Source of the DNA: Rhopalosiphum padi
Lineage: Eukaryota > Arthropoda > Insecta > Hemiptera > Aphididae
Length of the DNA: 64,000 nucleotides
Direction of reading: 5' to 3'
NCBI RefSeq assembly: GCF_020882245.1
Contig: NC_083599.1
Coordinates: 12,082,931-12,146,930 of the forward strand
Below are positions 23,791 to 36,494 of this stretch, in pieces. The notes under the pieces are model-generated. The model was given only the letters and a program-made list of their open reading frames with translations, was not told the origin of the DNA and made no database searches. Positions within the stretch are counted from its first letter, which is position 1, and each line of letters opens with the position of its first letter. The position numbers were made by a program, and so were the translations under genes.

Positions 23791-25425
23791 TAAAAACACT
23801 TAAAAAGAAAAATAATTATATTATACAATAGTATTATTTATATTATATTATTTATTAATGTGTATTGTATCTGATGTTAGATTGAATTATTCATACAATT
23901 ATTTAAAAACTATAGTGAATATTACCAAGATAAAATTATTAATTTGACATTGTTTTGTTTAATTATTGATGTTGATAATCTTTATGTTAAACTATAATTA
24001 ACTATACTCAAAATACCAATTATAATGTAATGTACAAATTTAAGTACACATACATTTTTATCAAAAATCTATATTATAAAAAGTTTCCTATTCATTGTAA
24101 AAAGGTATTTATAATTTATAATATATTTATAATAAATTTTATTCTACCTAAAAGTCTGACTAAAAACTGTAATATTATAGTAAATATTTGTTAAATATAT
24201 AAAGTAAGATCAAAAATTATCATATCGGGAATATACTCACATTAAATAATATTAGATATAACAATTTAATGACACAATTAAACAACTTATTTTGCACTCA
24301 TCTCATAATTTTACTGGTTCACTTAAAATTCATATTAAAAAAAAAAAAAAAAACTAACTTAAAGAATGAATAACTCGAAGATTATTAATTAAAAACAGTA
24401 ATCTATTATCCATTAAATTATGTAAAAGACCTTTTGATAGAAACTTGAAATTAACATAAACCCTTTTTATATTATTATAGTTAAAAACTTACTAAATATA
24501 TTAATAAGAAAAGCAAAAATATTCAATTATCGAAAAAAAATATTTGCTGCTGGTAAGAAATCTAAATTTATTTGGAGAATTTGAAAGGAAGTTACTAGTT
24601 AAAATAATAATTAATATCATAAAAGGCATAAATAGCATTGATAATCTAATAGAAAATGAAAAGACATCTGTGATGTTTTTATAGATTTTTTATCAGTTGG
24701 TAACGATATTGAAAATAATATTAAATCTACTAAGTTGTTGAAAAACCTTGGAAGTTTTTAAACAATAACTGTGATATTAAGGATTCATTTTTTTTTTTTT
24801 TCATAGGCCAATAATGATAATTTAAATTGAGCAACATATTAATAACATTAAAGACAATACTTATTTGTTAAGTATAGGTTAACTAATTTTATAATAAAAA
24901 AAAACAACAATATAATGTAAGAGAAACTGTATAATTATACTGTTTAAAATTGGAATAGGTTAATATTATAAAATTCTTAGATATTACCATTGAAAATTAA
25001 ATAAAATGGAAAATTCATATAAATAACTTAACAAATACTGTTAGAATTTTTTTTTTATATATTTCAGGAAGTCTGGTTCTTTTTTAAAACAATTTTTATT
25101 TTTATTTTTATCCTTTGTTCAATTTATTGTTAGTTACAGAATTTGTATCAGGAGACAAGTATGATTCACATACTTATGATTTATCAACTAAAAATCACCC
25201 TTAATAGATTAATACAATTTTTGTTGTTGAAACCTATGTGTTAAAGCAATAACTTTGTTAACTTTTTAAAATTATATTTTATAAATAAATCATTAAGTTT
25301 CTACAGGCTTAAGCATAACTTAGCTAATATAAATCACTCATATAACACCCATTTCAATATTTGTATACCTATTTTTAAAAACAACTTGGTCTAAAAGCTT
25401 TATCTACAGCTACTCAAATATATAG
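23791..25425 (+). other. AT-rich DNA with further LINE debris
   Basis: Two short stretches look like LINE ORF2: about 24480-24790 (FAAGKKSKFIWRI, the linker between endonuclease and RT) and about 24950-25140 (VKFLDITIEN and IKWKIHINNLTNTVR, the post-RT KFLG region). A run of 17-18 A at about 24338 could be an old poly(A) tail. Nothing intact. Confidence 0.5.
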
Positions 25426-25429
25426 ACAA

Positions 25430-28140
25430 TTTACTAATAATTTTAACTCTACTATAGAAATAGTTGGTGTTCCAACAGTACCAAATTAAATATGTAAAGA
25501 CATCTTATTAAGTATTGCTAAGCAGTTAAATATCATCATAAAATATAAAAGAAGCCTATCACTTTCCAATAAAAGTAAATGATGAAAATAAAATTATATT
25601 TAAGAAAGCAACCATTATTGCAAACTACAAACGTAATAAATCTCTCTATCAGTCCAATTTACACCCACAGTGGCCAAAAGAAAAACGTTTATATATTAAC
25701 AACTTAACAACTATCACACAAAACAAAGAAGACATCTGTATAGCAAAGCAAGAGAAAGAAAATACATTTGTATAAACAGTTCAGATATACTAGTTCAGAG
25801 ATAAAAATGCATAGGGATGAAAATTTGAATCGGAACTAGATTTAATCTCATTATAATTTATCACAATGTTTTATCTTTTCTTTTTCTAATCAAATGATAG
25901 TTATTTTATTTGCTTTAAAAAAAATATTTTATATTTTCTCCTCTACTTGAAACAAATTTTTATCTGTTATCATAGCATTGCTATATACAAGTCCTTTCGA
26001 TATACATATTTTATCTTTTCCAAAAACTAATGCACATAATACTATAAACATCTCATTAAAATGTATTAATATTAATTTTATGGTAATTGCAGTTAATTAC
26101 TTTCCTACAATCCACTGTCCGACTACTTATATTATATTTATATTCTCTATTAGTGATGCCAGTAAGGTATATATTGTGTTGGCTATAACTACAATAGTAA
26201 TATTCATATTATAATTAATATATACTATTACATAATCTAATAAATTGTGTATGCAATCAAATTGGAATTAATTGAATGCAAATATAACAACCAAATAACT
26301 TATCTATGGTAAATGATAATATTTTATTGAATAATTTTCTAATTTTCTAACAAATCAATTTCAGAATAATAAATTACAAGTTCATCAACTTAACATATTA
26401 AAAGACCATAATAGAAGTAATTATAATTTTATACATATGAACATTAGAAGTGTAAAAAAACATATATTAGATCTTCAATGTTTAATTTCATGAACCTTAA
26501 ATTTATTTTTATGATAATATCTGTAATGTGCATATTATATATATTTAAAGTCACTGACATTCGATGACTTTGCTAGAATCCATATTATAGGAAAGCGTAA
26601 GCATCGATCATAGGTCATGAACCATGACAAATAGAACAACACCTCAGATAGCACGTAGGTGAACATAACAAGGACTCTAGATAGAACGAGAACTTAAATA
26701 AGAAAACCATAAGGTATAAGTATAGAAATAATTTAAACAATATTCTTAACAACCCCAAAAACCATTACTATAGCAACAAAGTAAAACAGTATAATAATGA
26801 CCCAAAATATATGTAGAGCACTATCAATGAAGCCACCTAAGAACAGAAAAAAAAAAAACAACTAATCGCTTTCAAATACAACTAGGTGTAAAAACCTATA
26901 CAGATACAGAACACTCGATTAAAATAGCAGAACATTTTAATAAATATTTTTCAAAAACAACTAGTAATGCATGCAATTAACCTAGAAAACAATAAAACAA
27001 ATACAAAATTTAAAAACTAAAAAATAAATTATGAACAGTCATTACAAAGAAAAACTAAAATAAAAGAACTTCAAAATATAATGTTTCTTAAAGAACGGCA
27101 CGGAACTTGAGCATGATGAAATATCCACTGAGATTATTAAATTATTTGATGAAACTACATTACAACCCATTAGTACATATTATTAATAACATTATAGACA
27201 CTTTGTAAGATACCTGGTAGTTTCAAACTTGCAATAATAAATCGAGTCTATAAAAAAGGAAATAAAAATAATGTAGAAAATTAAAGACCAATAAGTTTAT
27301 TAACAAGTTTTTCAAACATTTTTGAAAGGGTAATAAAAATAAAACTCTAATTTTCTACGAGAAAAACAATTACTTCCTCAAACGCAATTCAGATTCAAAA
27401 AAAGGCTAAGTACTAATAAGGATATTCATGAACTTAAGTAAAGCTTTTGATTCAGTGTCGCATCCCGAGTTAATTAAATACATAAAAATAAATGGGAATT
27501 GTAGGCAAACCATTATCATTATTTAAATCTCATTTAAAAAAGAGAATACATACGGGCATGTCTCAAGGTACAGTGCTGTGCCCTTTATTATACATTATAT
27601 TTATATATGTTTCTGAATTAAACCAAACTAAATATAATTGGTAGTTTATATTCTTATGCAGATGATATAGCATTGATCACAACTGGAGAGACATGGTACT
27701 CAGCAATACAAAAAACTGAACTGTCTCTAAAAAAAGTTGTTTAATGGTTCTCATTACATAATTTAATATTGAACAAAAGTAAAACAATTTTATAACTATA
27801 TCAAACTCAATTAGTACAATTCTAGATATTGTGAACTTGAGCCATATAAAACAAATTGCCCATCTACAACTTATTGTAATTGTTCTCTTAAAAAGAGAAA
27901 CATCAACTTAATATTTAGGAATAATATTTGACCAACATTTGCGTTAGAATTTCCACATTTCCCAGAAAGTTTATAAGCTACGTAAAGTATATACTTTTTT
28001 ACAATATGACTAAGCAGTTTCTAAAAATATTAAAGAATACTTATTACACGCACCAACTCAGTCATTAATAGAATATGGAATTGTAGCATAGGGAGGATCA
28101 TAACAAGTATTCAGACAGCATAGAGCACAATCTTAAAAAT
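25430..28140 (+). pseudogene. Decayed LINE: FP25-like ORF1, endonuclease start and RT
   Basis: Pieces appear in the order of a whole LINE. About 25440-25790: TIEIVGVPTVPN and LLSIAKQLNI, then KRLYINNLTT, matching the baculovirus-FP25-like ORF1 of CR1-group LINEs. About 26390-26490: HMNIRSVKKHILDLQC, the start of an endonuclease. About 26860-28140: RT pieces including SLSKAF(D)SVSHPEL, GMSQGTVLCPLLY and SYADDIALITTGET (catalytic YADD near 27655). Full of stops; one ancient insertion is the simplest reading. Confidence 0.7.
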
Positions 28141-28254
28141 TATATATAATTATTATAATTAGCCATACACCACAGTAACTCATATATTATGCTCAGTTGA
28201 TTAAGTATTTATGTTTTAACAATAATATAATATTTTGGCTGAAAACTTTACAAA

Positions 28255-28470
28255 AATATCTCCTTCTTTTGATAATGCTGGTGTATAAAAAGTTAAATGT
28301 AATTGTAATAAATTGTATATTGGTAAAACAAAAAGGTTTTAAAACTTGATACAAAAAAGACATAACATATGAAATTAAATTAAATAATATTTCTCCAAAT
28401 TTTAAGTTTTCAAAACATATTTTAAAAAATAAACATCCATATTATTAGATTTGAAATAAATAAAGATTTA
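28255..28470 (+). pseudogene. GIY-YIG-like fragment, possibly Penelope element
   Basis: Reads VKCNCNKLYIGKTKR after GV and a stop codon, then a degenerate KTRYKEH-like part and SPNFKFSKHILKN. GVYKIKC...YIGQT is the signature of the GIY-YIG nuclease at the C-terminus of Penelope-like elements. Short and broken; the Penelope RT was not found. Confidence 0.45.
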
Positions 28471-28859
28471 AAAATATAAAATAACCAAAACAATTTTTAT
28501 ATTAATTCTGTATTGGAAGGTACTTACTACTATTCTAATAGAAGAATTCATTGTGTTTAATATGTCGTAACAGATTCAACAGAGAACGACAATCCTTGAA
28601 GATAAAATCAGGAAATTGCTTTTTGTCCAAACTATCATTAGATTAACAATTGTTTATGTTAAACCAATCACGGATAGTGTATAATTCTGTAATATGATAT
28701 ACAGTTCTTATATTTTGTGATGGACAAGCAATTCGAACAGCAAATAAAAAAAAACCACACAACGCTGTAAATTAAAATATTACAAATGATAATACGAAAA
28801 TAACATTTGAAGTTTCAGAGTTCCTGAAACTGCTATTGTCGAAAAAATTAAAAGCACAC

Positions 28860-30190
28860 TCGATGCTCGTACTCACCGTAGATCATAATAGTTATAGGTT
28901 ATGTATACGTAGCCCGTGTAATCGTAATTATACGGGTGTAGTGTGCTCGTAAAATCAATTAATGGATTCGTTTAAAAATCGTAGCATAAAACTCACACGT
29001 CCAGACGCCAAACGGAGCACGAAAACAAAAGTGTAATAAAAGTGATTTGTACGTGCAGTTGCTTGGTCGACTCAACAAAGACACACGCTACGACGCAGAC
29101 AAAACGTAAACAACAAACGTTAAAACCGCGCGTTCTTCCACGTAGACAAAACACAATGAAATAAAAGATAAGACGTCGTGAGAATATGCGTACGAACCGT
29201 ACTCCAATGTTTACCTCCTCCATGCCGAGCGATTATACAACCACCTGTAGCGCTCCGGTAGTTTGCCTCCGCATCGCGAGAAAAACTACACGATCAGACT
29301 GCCGCCATTGGTAAACGACGTCCTCGGCAGTTCGCGTTACGAGAAACGTTAACACGACTGTCTCCAACGGAAAACGCCCGACAAACACACTATGCTGAAC
29401 AGAATTGAACGTTAGGACGTACATAGACGGGCCCATCTGGTGGGTCCACAGATATATAAAATAAAATAAACATAAATAAATATATTTTATATATCTGTGG
29501 GTAGGTCTCGCCGATAATAAATGGCATAATACGATATTGAAACAAATCAATTAGTAACGTACAGTGCCGACAGATGGCGCGAGCGATTTCGATGTGGAAA
29601 AAAAACAATTTGTTTACGGTCACGAATGTCGTTCGGACAAGGCTGTTTACTGCGACGAGAAATAATATTTAAATTTAGCCAATAACAAATGTTAGTACGG
29701 TACAGTAGGTGTTCGGCTGTAAGTACTGCTGTTGATGTATTCGTTTATAAGCCGAGGTAGGCACCTACTGTTTGGTAACGATAGTAGGTACAGTGAGTAG
29801 AATAATAATTTGAGAAATCGATAATATTAATATAATATTACATAATGGTAATATACAACTACACGAGTACAATGAAATTGTGATAATAATATTATTATTG
29901 CGTTCGCACGAGTAAACGAGTTATCAAAAGTCGAGCAAACTGCACACGCACGAATAGTGCGCTCAGCGACGACACCCGTCCTCATCATCTGTGGTTGTAT
30001 TGTCGGCCGCCATTGTGCGTCTACGCGCAAGGCGAATAGACGAGTCGGTTGTTCGCGCGACCTTTGCCAGATTACGGTCCGTCGTCGCGTTTTCATATTA
30101 TAAAATCGAGCTGAAAGCTGATATATTTTTATTTCTTATTTTTTTGACACAACTAATAACACACAGACCATAAATTATGGCGGGCCCGCG
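28860..30190. other. CpG-rich block of unknown nature
   Basis: Strikingly richer in G, C and CpG than the flanks. ORFs at 28993..29223, 29233..29550 and 29827..30096 on - show no family features and probably reflect composition. In this window only LTRs and the compact gene at 53.7 kb look like this, so candidates are an unrecognised LTR or a promoter/first-exon region. CTACGGTGAGTACGAG on - near 28875 would make a good splice donor. Confidence 0.4.
29449..29496. repeat. Perfect short hairpin
   Basis: CCACAGATATATAAAAT and its exact inverse ATTTTATATATCTGTGG, separated by about 14 bases. A 17-bp perfect stem inside the CpG-rich block. No U-run or gene boundary explains it. Confidence 0.75.
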
Positions 30191-30354
30191 TAAAACTATT
30201 TCCCATTTTTACAGTCCTTTGTTACGATTCTTCATAATCAGCTGTTCAATGTCCATAATAATACAGAAACGGTGCTTCTCGAATGGGTGCCGCGGATGTT
30301 GTTATCAACTTATCGAAACCGTTGTTGTTTTCATGGATAATAAAGAATGAATAG
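30178..30354 (+). other. Small ORF of unknown status, interrupted by a short element
   Basis: ATG at 30178 opens MAGPRKTISHFYSPLLRF and runs 58 codons to a stop that lies inside the inverted-repeat element starting near 30335. Before that insertion the frame would have continued into other DNA. The start context is AT-rich on the 5' side with GC-rich first codons. I do not recognise a family; it may be chance. Confidence 0.25.
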
Positions 30355-30565
30355 GCCATTTGTGCATTTCATACGAGAATGAATAAGAAAATATTTTGAG
30401 GTTATAAACACTATAGATATAATAATAACCACAACATATGATTTATGATAAGACTGCTGTTAGAATGAGAGGCATTGATAGAATGTGTCTTTCTCTCTTC
30501 CCCATTCGGGCACACGTCCCTCTATTTGGTTAATATTGCAATGGCCTATTCATTCTTTATTATCT
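30335..30565. mobile_element. Short inverted-repeat element (MITE)
   Basis: About 230 bp with perfect 24-bp terminal inverted repeats; the outer 20 bases are GATAATAAAGAATGAATAGG. Target duplication not clear (ATG on both sides at most). No coding sequence. Confidence 0.65.
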
Positions 30566-30569
30566 ATGG

Positions 30570-32804
30570 TTGTTTTCGTCTGCTTATCACAAATTTAAAT
30601 GGTTGTGCCGATTATATATTTTTTTATTAGTTTTCTATGTGTTTTACTTTTAATTTATCCGATTTATCGACTAACGACAAATACCTACCACAAGTCATTA
30701 CTGTTACTCGTTGAAATGAATAAAAAGTAAATATTTTCATTTTGTTATTGTTTATTAAGTTCGTTAATTTCAGATTCATTTAGTTGTATAGGTGAAATAA
30801 TGCAAATAACTAGCCTTCAATAAATTACAGGTTATATAAAAGTAGGTAATTTAATTTTTTTAATTTGCCTACCCCCCTCAGTGATCTCTGAATCCGCTAT
30901 TGCAATCGACATACCGATTTGCTTAGCTCGTATCATGCTGTCGTGTATTTGACGCGAACAGTCCTGTCCGGTAAATTTACGCGTACCCCCCTCCCCGCGC
31001 TTAACCCTCGTTTTTACGCACTGCCACTTGAACGTAATATACGTGAGCAGTCAGTAGACCAGTGGTACTATTGTCGCGGTCACTTAACCTTAAACAAGCG
31101 GAGACTATTGTCATTGAAGTCACGTGAATGTTGTGTTTTTTCTATTGTACACTTATTCCCCTTCAGTGTTATCATCACGGACTAAGACCACATTATCACA
31201 AAATTTTTAATAATTATACTTATTATAGTATGATAAATTAAATAGGTACTATAAAGTAAATATCTTTATTTTGCTTTGAAAATTGAAAATTCCAAAAAAA
31301 CCATCTTATTGGATCTAGATCCAAAAGTATCCACTAATACGGCGCTAGTAATGCTAAAAGGAAAATACCCTTTGTACTCCACCTGTTTTATAACATTTCG
31401 TGGTCGACCCCACATTCACCAACCTTGTCGTGTCTAGTCTTGTATATTTTTCAATTATTTATTTAGAAACGTTACATATTATGCCCGGAACATATTTTAT
31501 CTTATTTGCCTACCAGAAAAAAATTTCGCCCGGTATCGCCCTTCCCCTGAATAATAATCATAATATACGCGAATGTGAAATAGTAATAATGAAATGCGTC
31601 ATAATGAGAACAGGACAGTGCGACGACGCGAGATACGGCCGCCGTGATTCAAGATTTCATTATAATTTCTCATTAAAAAGTTTACACGTCTCCTTTAATA
31701 ATTTAATTTCTAATCATACGATTTCGATAATTTTTTCAAAATGATTATTTGCACAATCCGTCTGATATTGTCTAATTTATTAGGTATTAATTAATTCAGT
31801 AGAGAATTAGTTAGGTTCGGTTAAAAAAAAACACCAAAATGTACTCTGTTTAAACTCCTGCTTCGAGATAATATAGTTAATATACACTGTCGTGCCACCA
31901 TTATATTTTTTTTTTTACTTAGCTTGCGCAAAGACCATGGCGCTGGATTTGTCATAGTGTTGACCGAATGGGGAGTAGTAGTTACGTTGACTTTCGAGAA
32001 TATTTTGGAATGATATCTATTGACTTGTTTACTTTATTCGAGTGTTACCATAAGGCTCGTATTGTCGCGGAACCACTATTCAGTATAGTTTTTATACGTT
32101 ATGTTGACGAATGACGAGTAGTCATTGCATAGATTTTATTATAATTGCGTGTTGTGTTCGAGAATTTATTTAATAAACGGGTACCCAAAATTTAATAAAA
32201 CCGTTTCTAATTTCTAATACTATAATATAAAAACTTGTTCATTAATCAGTTATTTTTCGATTTTAAAAAATATTTTCTGTTAAATTTTTCATTTTAGTTA
32301 TTATGTTGTTGCATTTTCATGGTTAAAATGCATTGTTTTGTAGCATTATTTGTAACTTTTTAATGCCTTTATTGTAGGTTTTCAATGCATCATTCTCCTA
32401 GCCCCAGTAATAATATACAAGATTAAAATACATAAAAACTAATAAATTAAAGCAACTGTGGTATTATTTTTATGAAGTTTTTATTTTAGTTGTAATAGAA
32501 ACAAAATTGTTTCAGAAAAAAATATTGATAAAAATCAACTTTTCTAGGGGCCCTTTAAAAACTTTGGACCTAGAGCCACAAACATATTATGTAATTTGGC
32601 CCTGCGCTGAATCATATTTAAAAGACAATTAAGTTTATTAATATATACATATATATCGATATTACTACTGACATTACGAAATTAAGTTCATCTATGAACG
32701 CGGAAATTAATTTATTAAAATTACGGAACCCCTGCGGCGAAACGACCGCTAGGTTCGTGACGGTCAGGGGCCACTATTGCTGTCGCCGACTAAAGTCGAA
32801 ATTA
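30570..32804. other. Spacer, no gene identified
   Basis: AT-rich with a CpG-richer patch at 30900-31180 and another at 31380-31650. The ORFs there (30919..31185 and 31400..31744 on +) show no recognisable domain. Poly-T at 31906. Confidence 0.45.
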
Positions 32805-33530
32805 TAGTATTATATTTTTCAGCTTTTTGTTTTTGCCTGTTTCAATCGCATTTTCGCATCTCCATCAGTCGTGAACTGCCTACTATTGTAAAACAACATT
32901 TGTCAATATCGTCAGTTTTCGAATCGGTTCGGTTCAACATTACTAGTTGTTAACCATTTCATCAGGGAGTTGTCGGCCATCCTTGAATCAAAAACCATGT
33001 TTTACTCTACGCGACGTATGAATGTAAGTACCTTATCTTATTATTAGGGCTCTGAAATTGCAGGACCTAAAATCGGCAAAATATGCACGAATAAATAAGT
33101 ATAGAATAGATACATAAATAATTAGTAAATTAATAAATATAGTATTACAGTCGTTACCAGATAAATTGAGACCGCGGTGGCGGCGCGATAACGAGAAATC
33201 AGAGGTTCTCCGTACTATATTATTACCGAAAATATCCATGTATAAACTTATAAACATTTTAAAACGGATTTTACATTACTAATTTAAAATCAAATATTCT
33301 GATTGTAATAAAAAATAAAAATTGTATTAATTAATAATAATATAAAAAAATAAAATAACCATTACACTACTAGTTTGGCTTACACTTGATGAATAGCGCC
33401 ACCGCCGTTTCAATTTATCTGGCAACGACTGTATATATTTATATTTGTTATGAATTTTGTAAGTATATTAAGTGTTTATAACTTTCGAGCCCTACTTATT
33501 ATATTATTGTGTTAATATACTAAACCAACG
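32805..33530. repeat. Dispersed repeat, copy B
   Basis: Second copy of the repeat at 8878..9375, same orientation, with the same landmarks and the same right end TATACTAAACCAA. It is split by a 284-bp element at 33148..33431. The neighbouring sequence is different on both sides, so this is a transposed repeat and not a segmental duplication. Confidence 0.8.
33148..33431. mobile_element. Mariner-like MITE with TA target duplication
   Basis: 284 bp with related ends CAGTCGTTACCAGATAAATT and, inverted, CAGTCGTTGCCAGATAAATT, flanked by TA on both sides. Inverted similarity continues for about 40 bp into a GC-rich part (GGCGGTGGCGC). The uninterrupted copy of the host repeat at 8878..9375 serves as an empty site. 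Tc1/mariner superfamily is likely from the TA target and CAG.. ends. Confidence 0.85.
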
Positions 33531-33682
33531 GATCATGGAAACCCAAACCACCCCTGGCTATGCCATTGGTATTGTAACACAGTACGCAACGTTGATGGTA
33601 CAAAGTACAGTCACCACAGCGACTACACCCTACTAACAACCTGACGGTGACCCATGGGCAACGACGACGCGACACCGTAGAC

Positions 33683-36212
33683 TAGGGTTGCCCAACTGGT
33701 GTGCCGTGAGGCCCATCTGGGTATACCGCGAAATTTCATGACTATTAATAAACGTTTCCGTAAAATTTCAGTAATTGGTTAAAATAGTTTTAACGATTCT
33801 CTTATCGGGGCTATTGTTCATTATTTCTTATTAATTCATTTAAAATGTTAATTAGTCGTTTGCAGTCGTATGAATGTCGTATGAAGTACATTTATTATTA
33901 CCATGTTTTATTTTAACGGAAATTTTTTCTTTTCGCTTTACGATTATCATTCGTACTACGTGTAGCGCACGATGGATCGTTTTTTAATTAAGAAAAGTAA
34001 ATTAAGCGAAGAATTGCATGATCCTAATAATGCTCATAGAATTGATGTTGAGGAATTGCCTGGTCCTAGTTTCAATCCTCCTAACGTTGAGGTGAGTGCG
34101 AGTAAAAATGCTAACGTACGATCAAAAAATATTATTCGACAATATCACGAAAGCTATTTATCATTTGGTTTCACGTCGAGTGGTGGAGAAATGCCTATAC
34201 CTCAATACCTCATGTGTAGTGAAAAATTATCTAATGAAAGTATGGTAACAAGTAAGCTGAAAAGGCACCTGCTTACAAAACATGGTTTTGCGTCTGAAAA
34301 GCCTCTAGATTTTTCAAAAGGTTAGCCTCAGATCAAAATAGACAGGCTTCAAAGTTTATAAAACACTCAACTGTATCAGATAAGGCACAGGAAGCTATGC
34401 TGTCGCGGAACTGATAGCAAAAAAAATGAAATTTCACACAACAGCCGAGTCAACCATTTTACCAGCATGCTGTGAAATCGTTAAAATTTTGTTTGGTGAA
34501 GATTTTGAAAAAGAAGTTAGAAAAATTCCGTTATCTAATAACACTGTCCAAAGGCGTATTGAAGACATGTCTAAAGATGTTGAATTCCACGTGAATGAAA
34601 AACTTAAAGCAGCTGAATTGTTTGCCCTTCAATTAGATGAGTCTACAGATGTAACCGGAAAACCTCTAGTCATGACATTCGTAAGATTTATATGCGATAA
34701 TGAGTTGATAGAACAATTTTTATTTTGTTAAGACCTTCCTGAAACTACAAGTGGACAAGGCATTTTTAATTTGGTTAACAATTATTTTACTACTGCCAAT
34801 ATATCATGGAAGTTTTGTTTGAGTGTTTGAGTAAGCACCCATCTGTAGCCCTTCAATGATTAGTCATTTAACAGGTTTTTTGGCATTAGTTAAGAAAGAA
34901 AACCCGGATATTATTTTCACTCACTGCTTCATACACAGAGAAGCTCTCGTTGCTAAATCTTTGATGCCTGAGCTCAATGAAGTATTGCAAACTGTTGTCA
35001 AAATGGTAAACTTCATTAAAAGTAAACCTTTGAAATCAAGATTATTTAATCAATTTTGTTCTGCTATGGATAGTGAGCACACCCAGCTTTTGTTTCACAC
35101 AGAAGTAAGATGGCTATCTCGTGGACGTGTCCTACAAAGATTTTATGAACTTAGAGAAAAGTTATTATTGTTTTTTACTTGTGAAGAATCAAAATATGCT
35201 GATTTTCTCAGTGATGATTCCTGGTGTGCCAAAGTAGCCTTTCTAGCAGATATATTTGAAAAACTGAATTACTTAAACAAGAGCATGCAAGGAAAGCAAG
35301 AGAACATTTTAACATCTACAGATAAGATCAGTTCTTTTCAACAGAAGTTGTTACTATGGATTTCAAAAATTGAAAAACAGACAAATTGGGATATGTTCTA
35401 TCTTGTCAAGAACTGTCACGTTAATTCAGATCTTACAAACTTATTTTTAAAAAGTCTACATTTGCTTTATGAAAATATAAAAAAGTATTTTCCGTCTTTG
35501 GATGTCTCATCGATGGACTGGGTGAGAAATCCTTTCATTGACTCAGCATATGAGACTGCATTGTTTACCACTGATGAAGAAAGTGAATTGATTGATATAA
35601 AAAATGACCGTGGTCTTAAGCTACAGTACTCTAGTTGAAGATATTGCGAGAGAGTCAAAGTTAAAAAAATCAAAATAAATGTAGATGTCTCATCTTTTTG
35701 GATAAATCTATTGCATGAGTATCCCAAGATTTCAAGAAAAGCTATGAATGCGATACTGCCTTTTTCTACATCCTATATTTGTGAAGCAGCATTCTCTTCA
35801 ACGAATGCCATCAAAACCAAAAATCGATCACAACTGAAGAACTTGGAAGACGACATGAAGGTGTGCTTATCAATCATTCGACCACGAAGGAACCTAATAA
35901 TGAAGAGAAAACAGTCCCAAATTTCTCACTAAGATTAGGTTTTTTTATAAAAATTGTTATGTATCTTGTTTTTCCATTACAATAAATTAAATATTTAGGA
36001 TAATTGTAATAATATTTTTTTCTATCCTACCATTTTAAAATGTTTGATAGAAATATTATACTGATATACAACTACTTTGGTATTAATAATTAATATGATG
36101 AAAGTCTAGTATAAAAAAATGTGTATACATAAATAAGTCAGTGACAAGTGTGCCGCGGCTAAATATGGGTTGGGATTAGTGTGCCGCGAGGGAAAAAGGT
36201 TGGGAAACGCTG
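33683..36212 (+). mobile_element. hAT transposon (ZBED5/SCAND3-like), complete ends, dead transposase
   Basis: 2.53 kb flanked by the 8-bp direct repeat CCGTAGAC at 33675-33682 and 36213-36220. Ends are TAGGGTTGCCCAAC and, inverted, CAGCGTTTCCCAAC, with subterminal GTGTGCCG(T/C)GAG on both sides. It carries a broken transposase. The 8-bp duplication and end sequences are diagnostic of hAT. Confidence 0.93.
33972..35932 (+). pseudogene. hAT transposase pseudogene
   Basis: Four open pieces in different frames: 33972..34325 (N-terminus MDRFLIKKSKLSEE and a BED-type finger-like region, CSEKLSNESMVTSKLKRHLLTKH), 34426..34731 (DDE region start, FALQLDESTDVTGKPL), 34856..35638 (FTHCFIHREALVAKSL, HTEVRWLSRGRVLQRFYELR) and 35711..35932 (C-terminal dimerisation block ILPFSTSYICEAAFSSTNAI). 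These are hallmark blocks of ZBED5/SCAND3-like hAT transposases. At least three frame breaks separate them, so no full enzyme is made. In the first piece the usual paired BED cysteine region is only partly kept. Confidence 0.88.
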
Positions 36213-36494
36213 CCGTAGACTCTCACTCCACGCCACAATGGCACAGAGTGGGACGGGAAGACAAGTCGGTTCGGAAGAGTACCGGCCGTCGGCCGCTTCT
36301 TCTCTGAACAAATGTAACTATTTTATATCTAAATCTACCAAGTAAAATATATTATCATAAAATATAAATCGTATGGTGCATCTACCTATCTACTTAAATT
36401 ACATGTAATTCATAAAAGTGTCCATATAATATTTAGTTAGTTTTTAATACTTGTTACTAATTAAATTATAATTTATTATTATTATTGATTTTAG
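36213..36494 (+). promoter_or_regulatory. Probable upstream region of PIAS-like gene 2
   Basis: Right of the hAT element, a GC-rich stretch (36220-36320) contains a small ORF starting MAQSGTGRQVGSEE at 36238. It is followed by AT-rich DNA and the TTTTAG acceptor of the PIAS exon at 36495. It could be a first exon/promoter of that gene, into which the hAT inserted. Inference from position and composition only. Confidence 0.3.

Noticed and set aside
28993..29550. Minus-strand ORFs of 76 and 105 codons
   Set aside because: Composition-driven in a CpG-rich block, no homology signal, no flanking splice or poly(A) evidence.
34856..35638. 260-codon ORF as a host ZBED-like gene
   Set aside because: It sits between hAT ends with an 8-bp target duplication, and neighbouring domain pieces are in other frames: a dead transposase.
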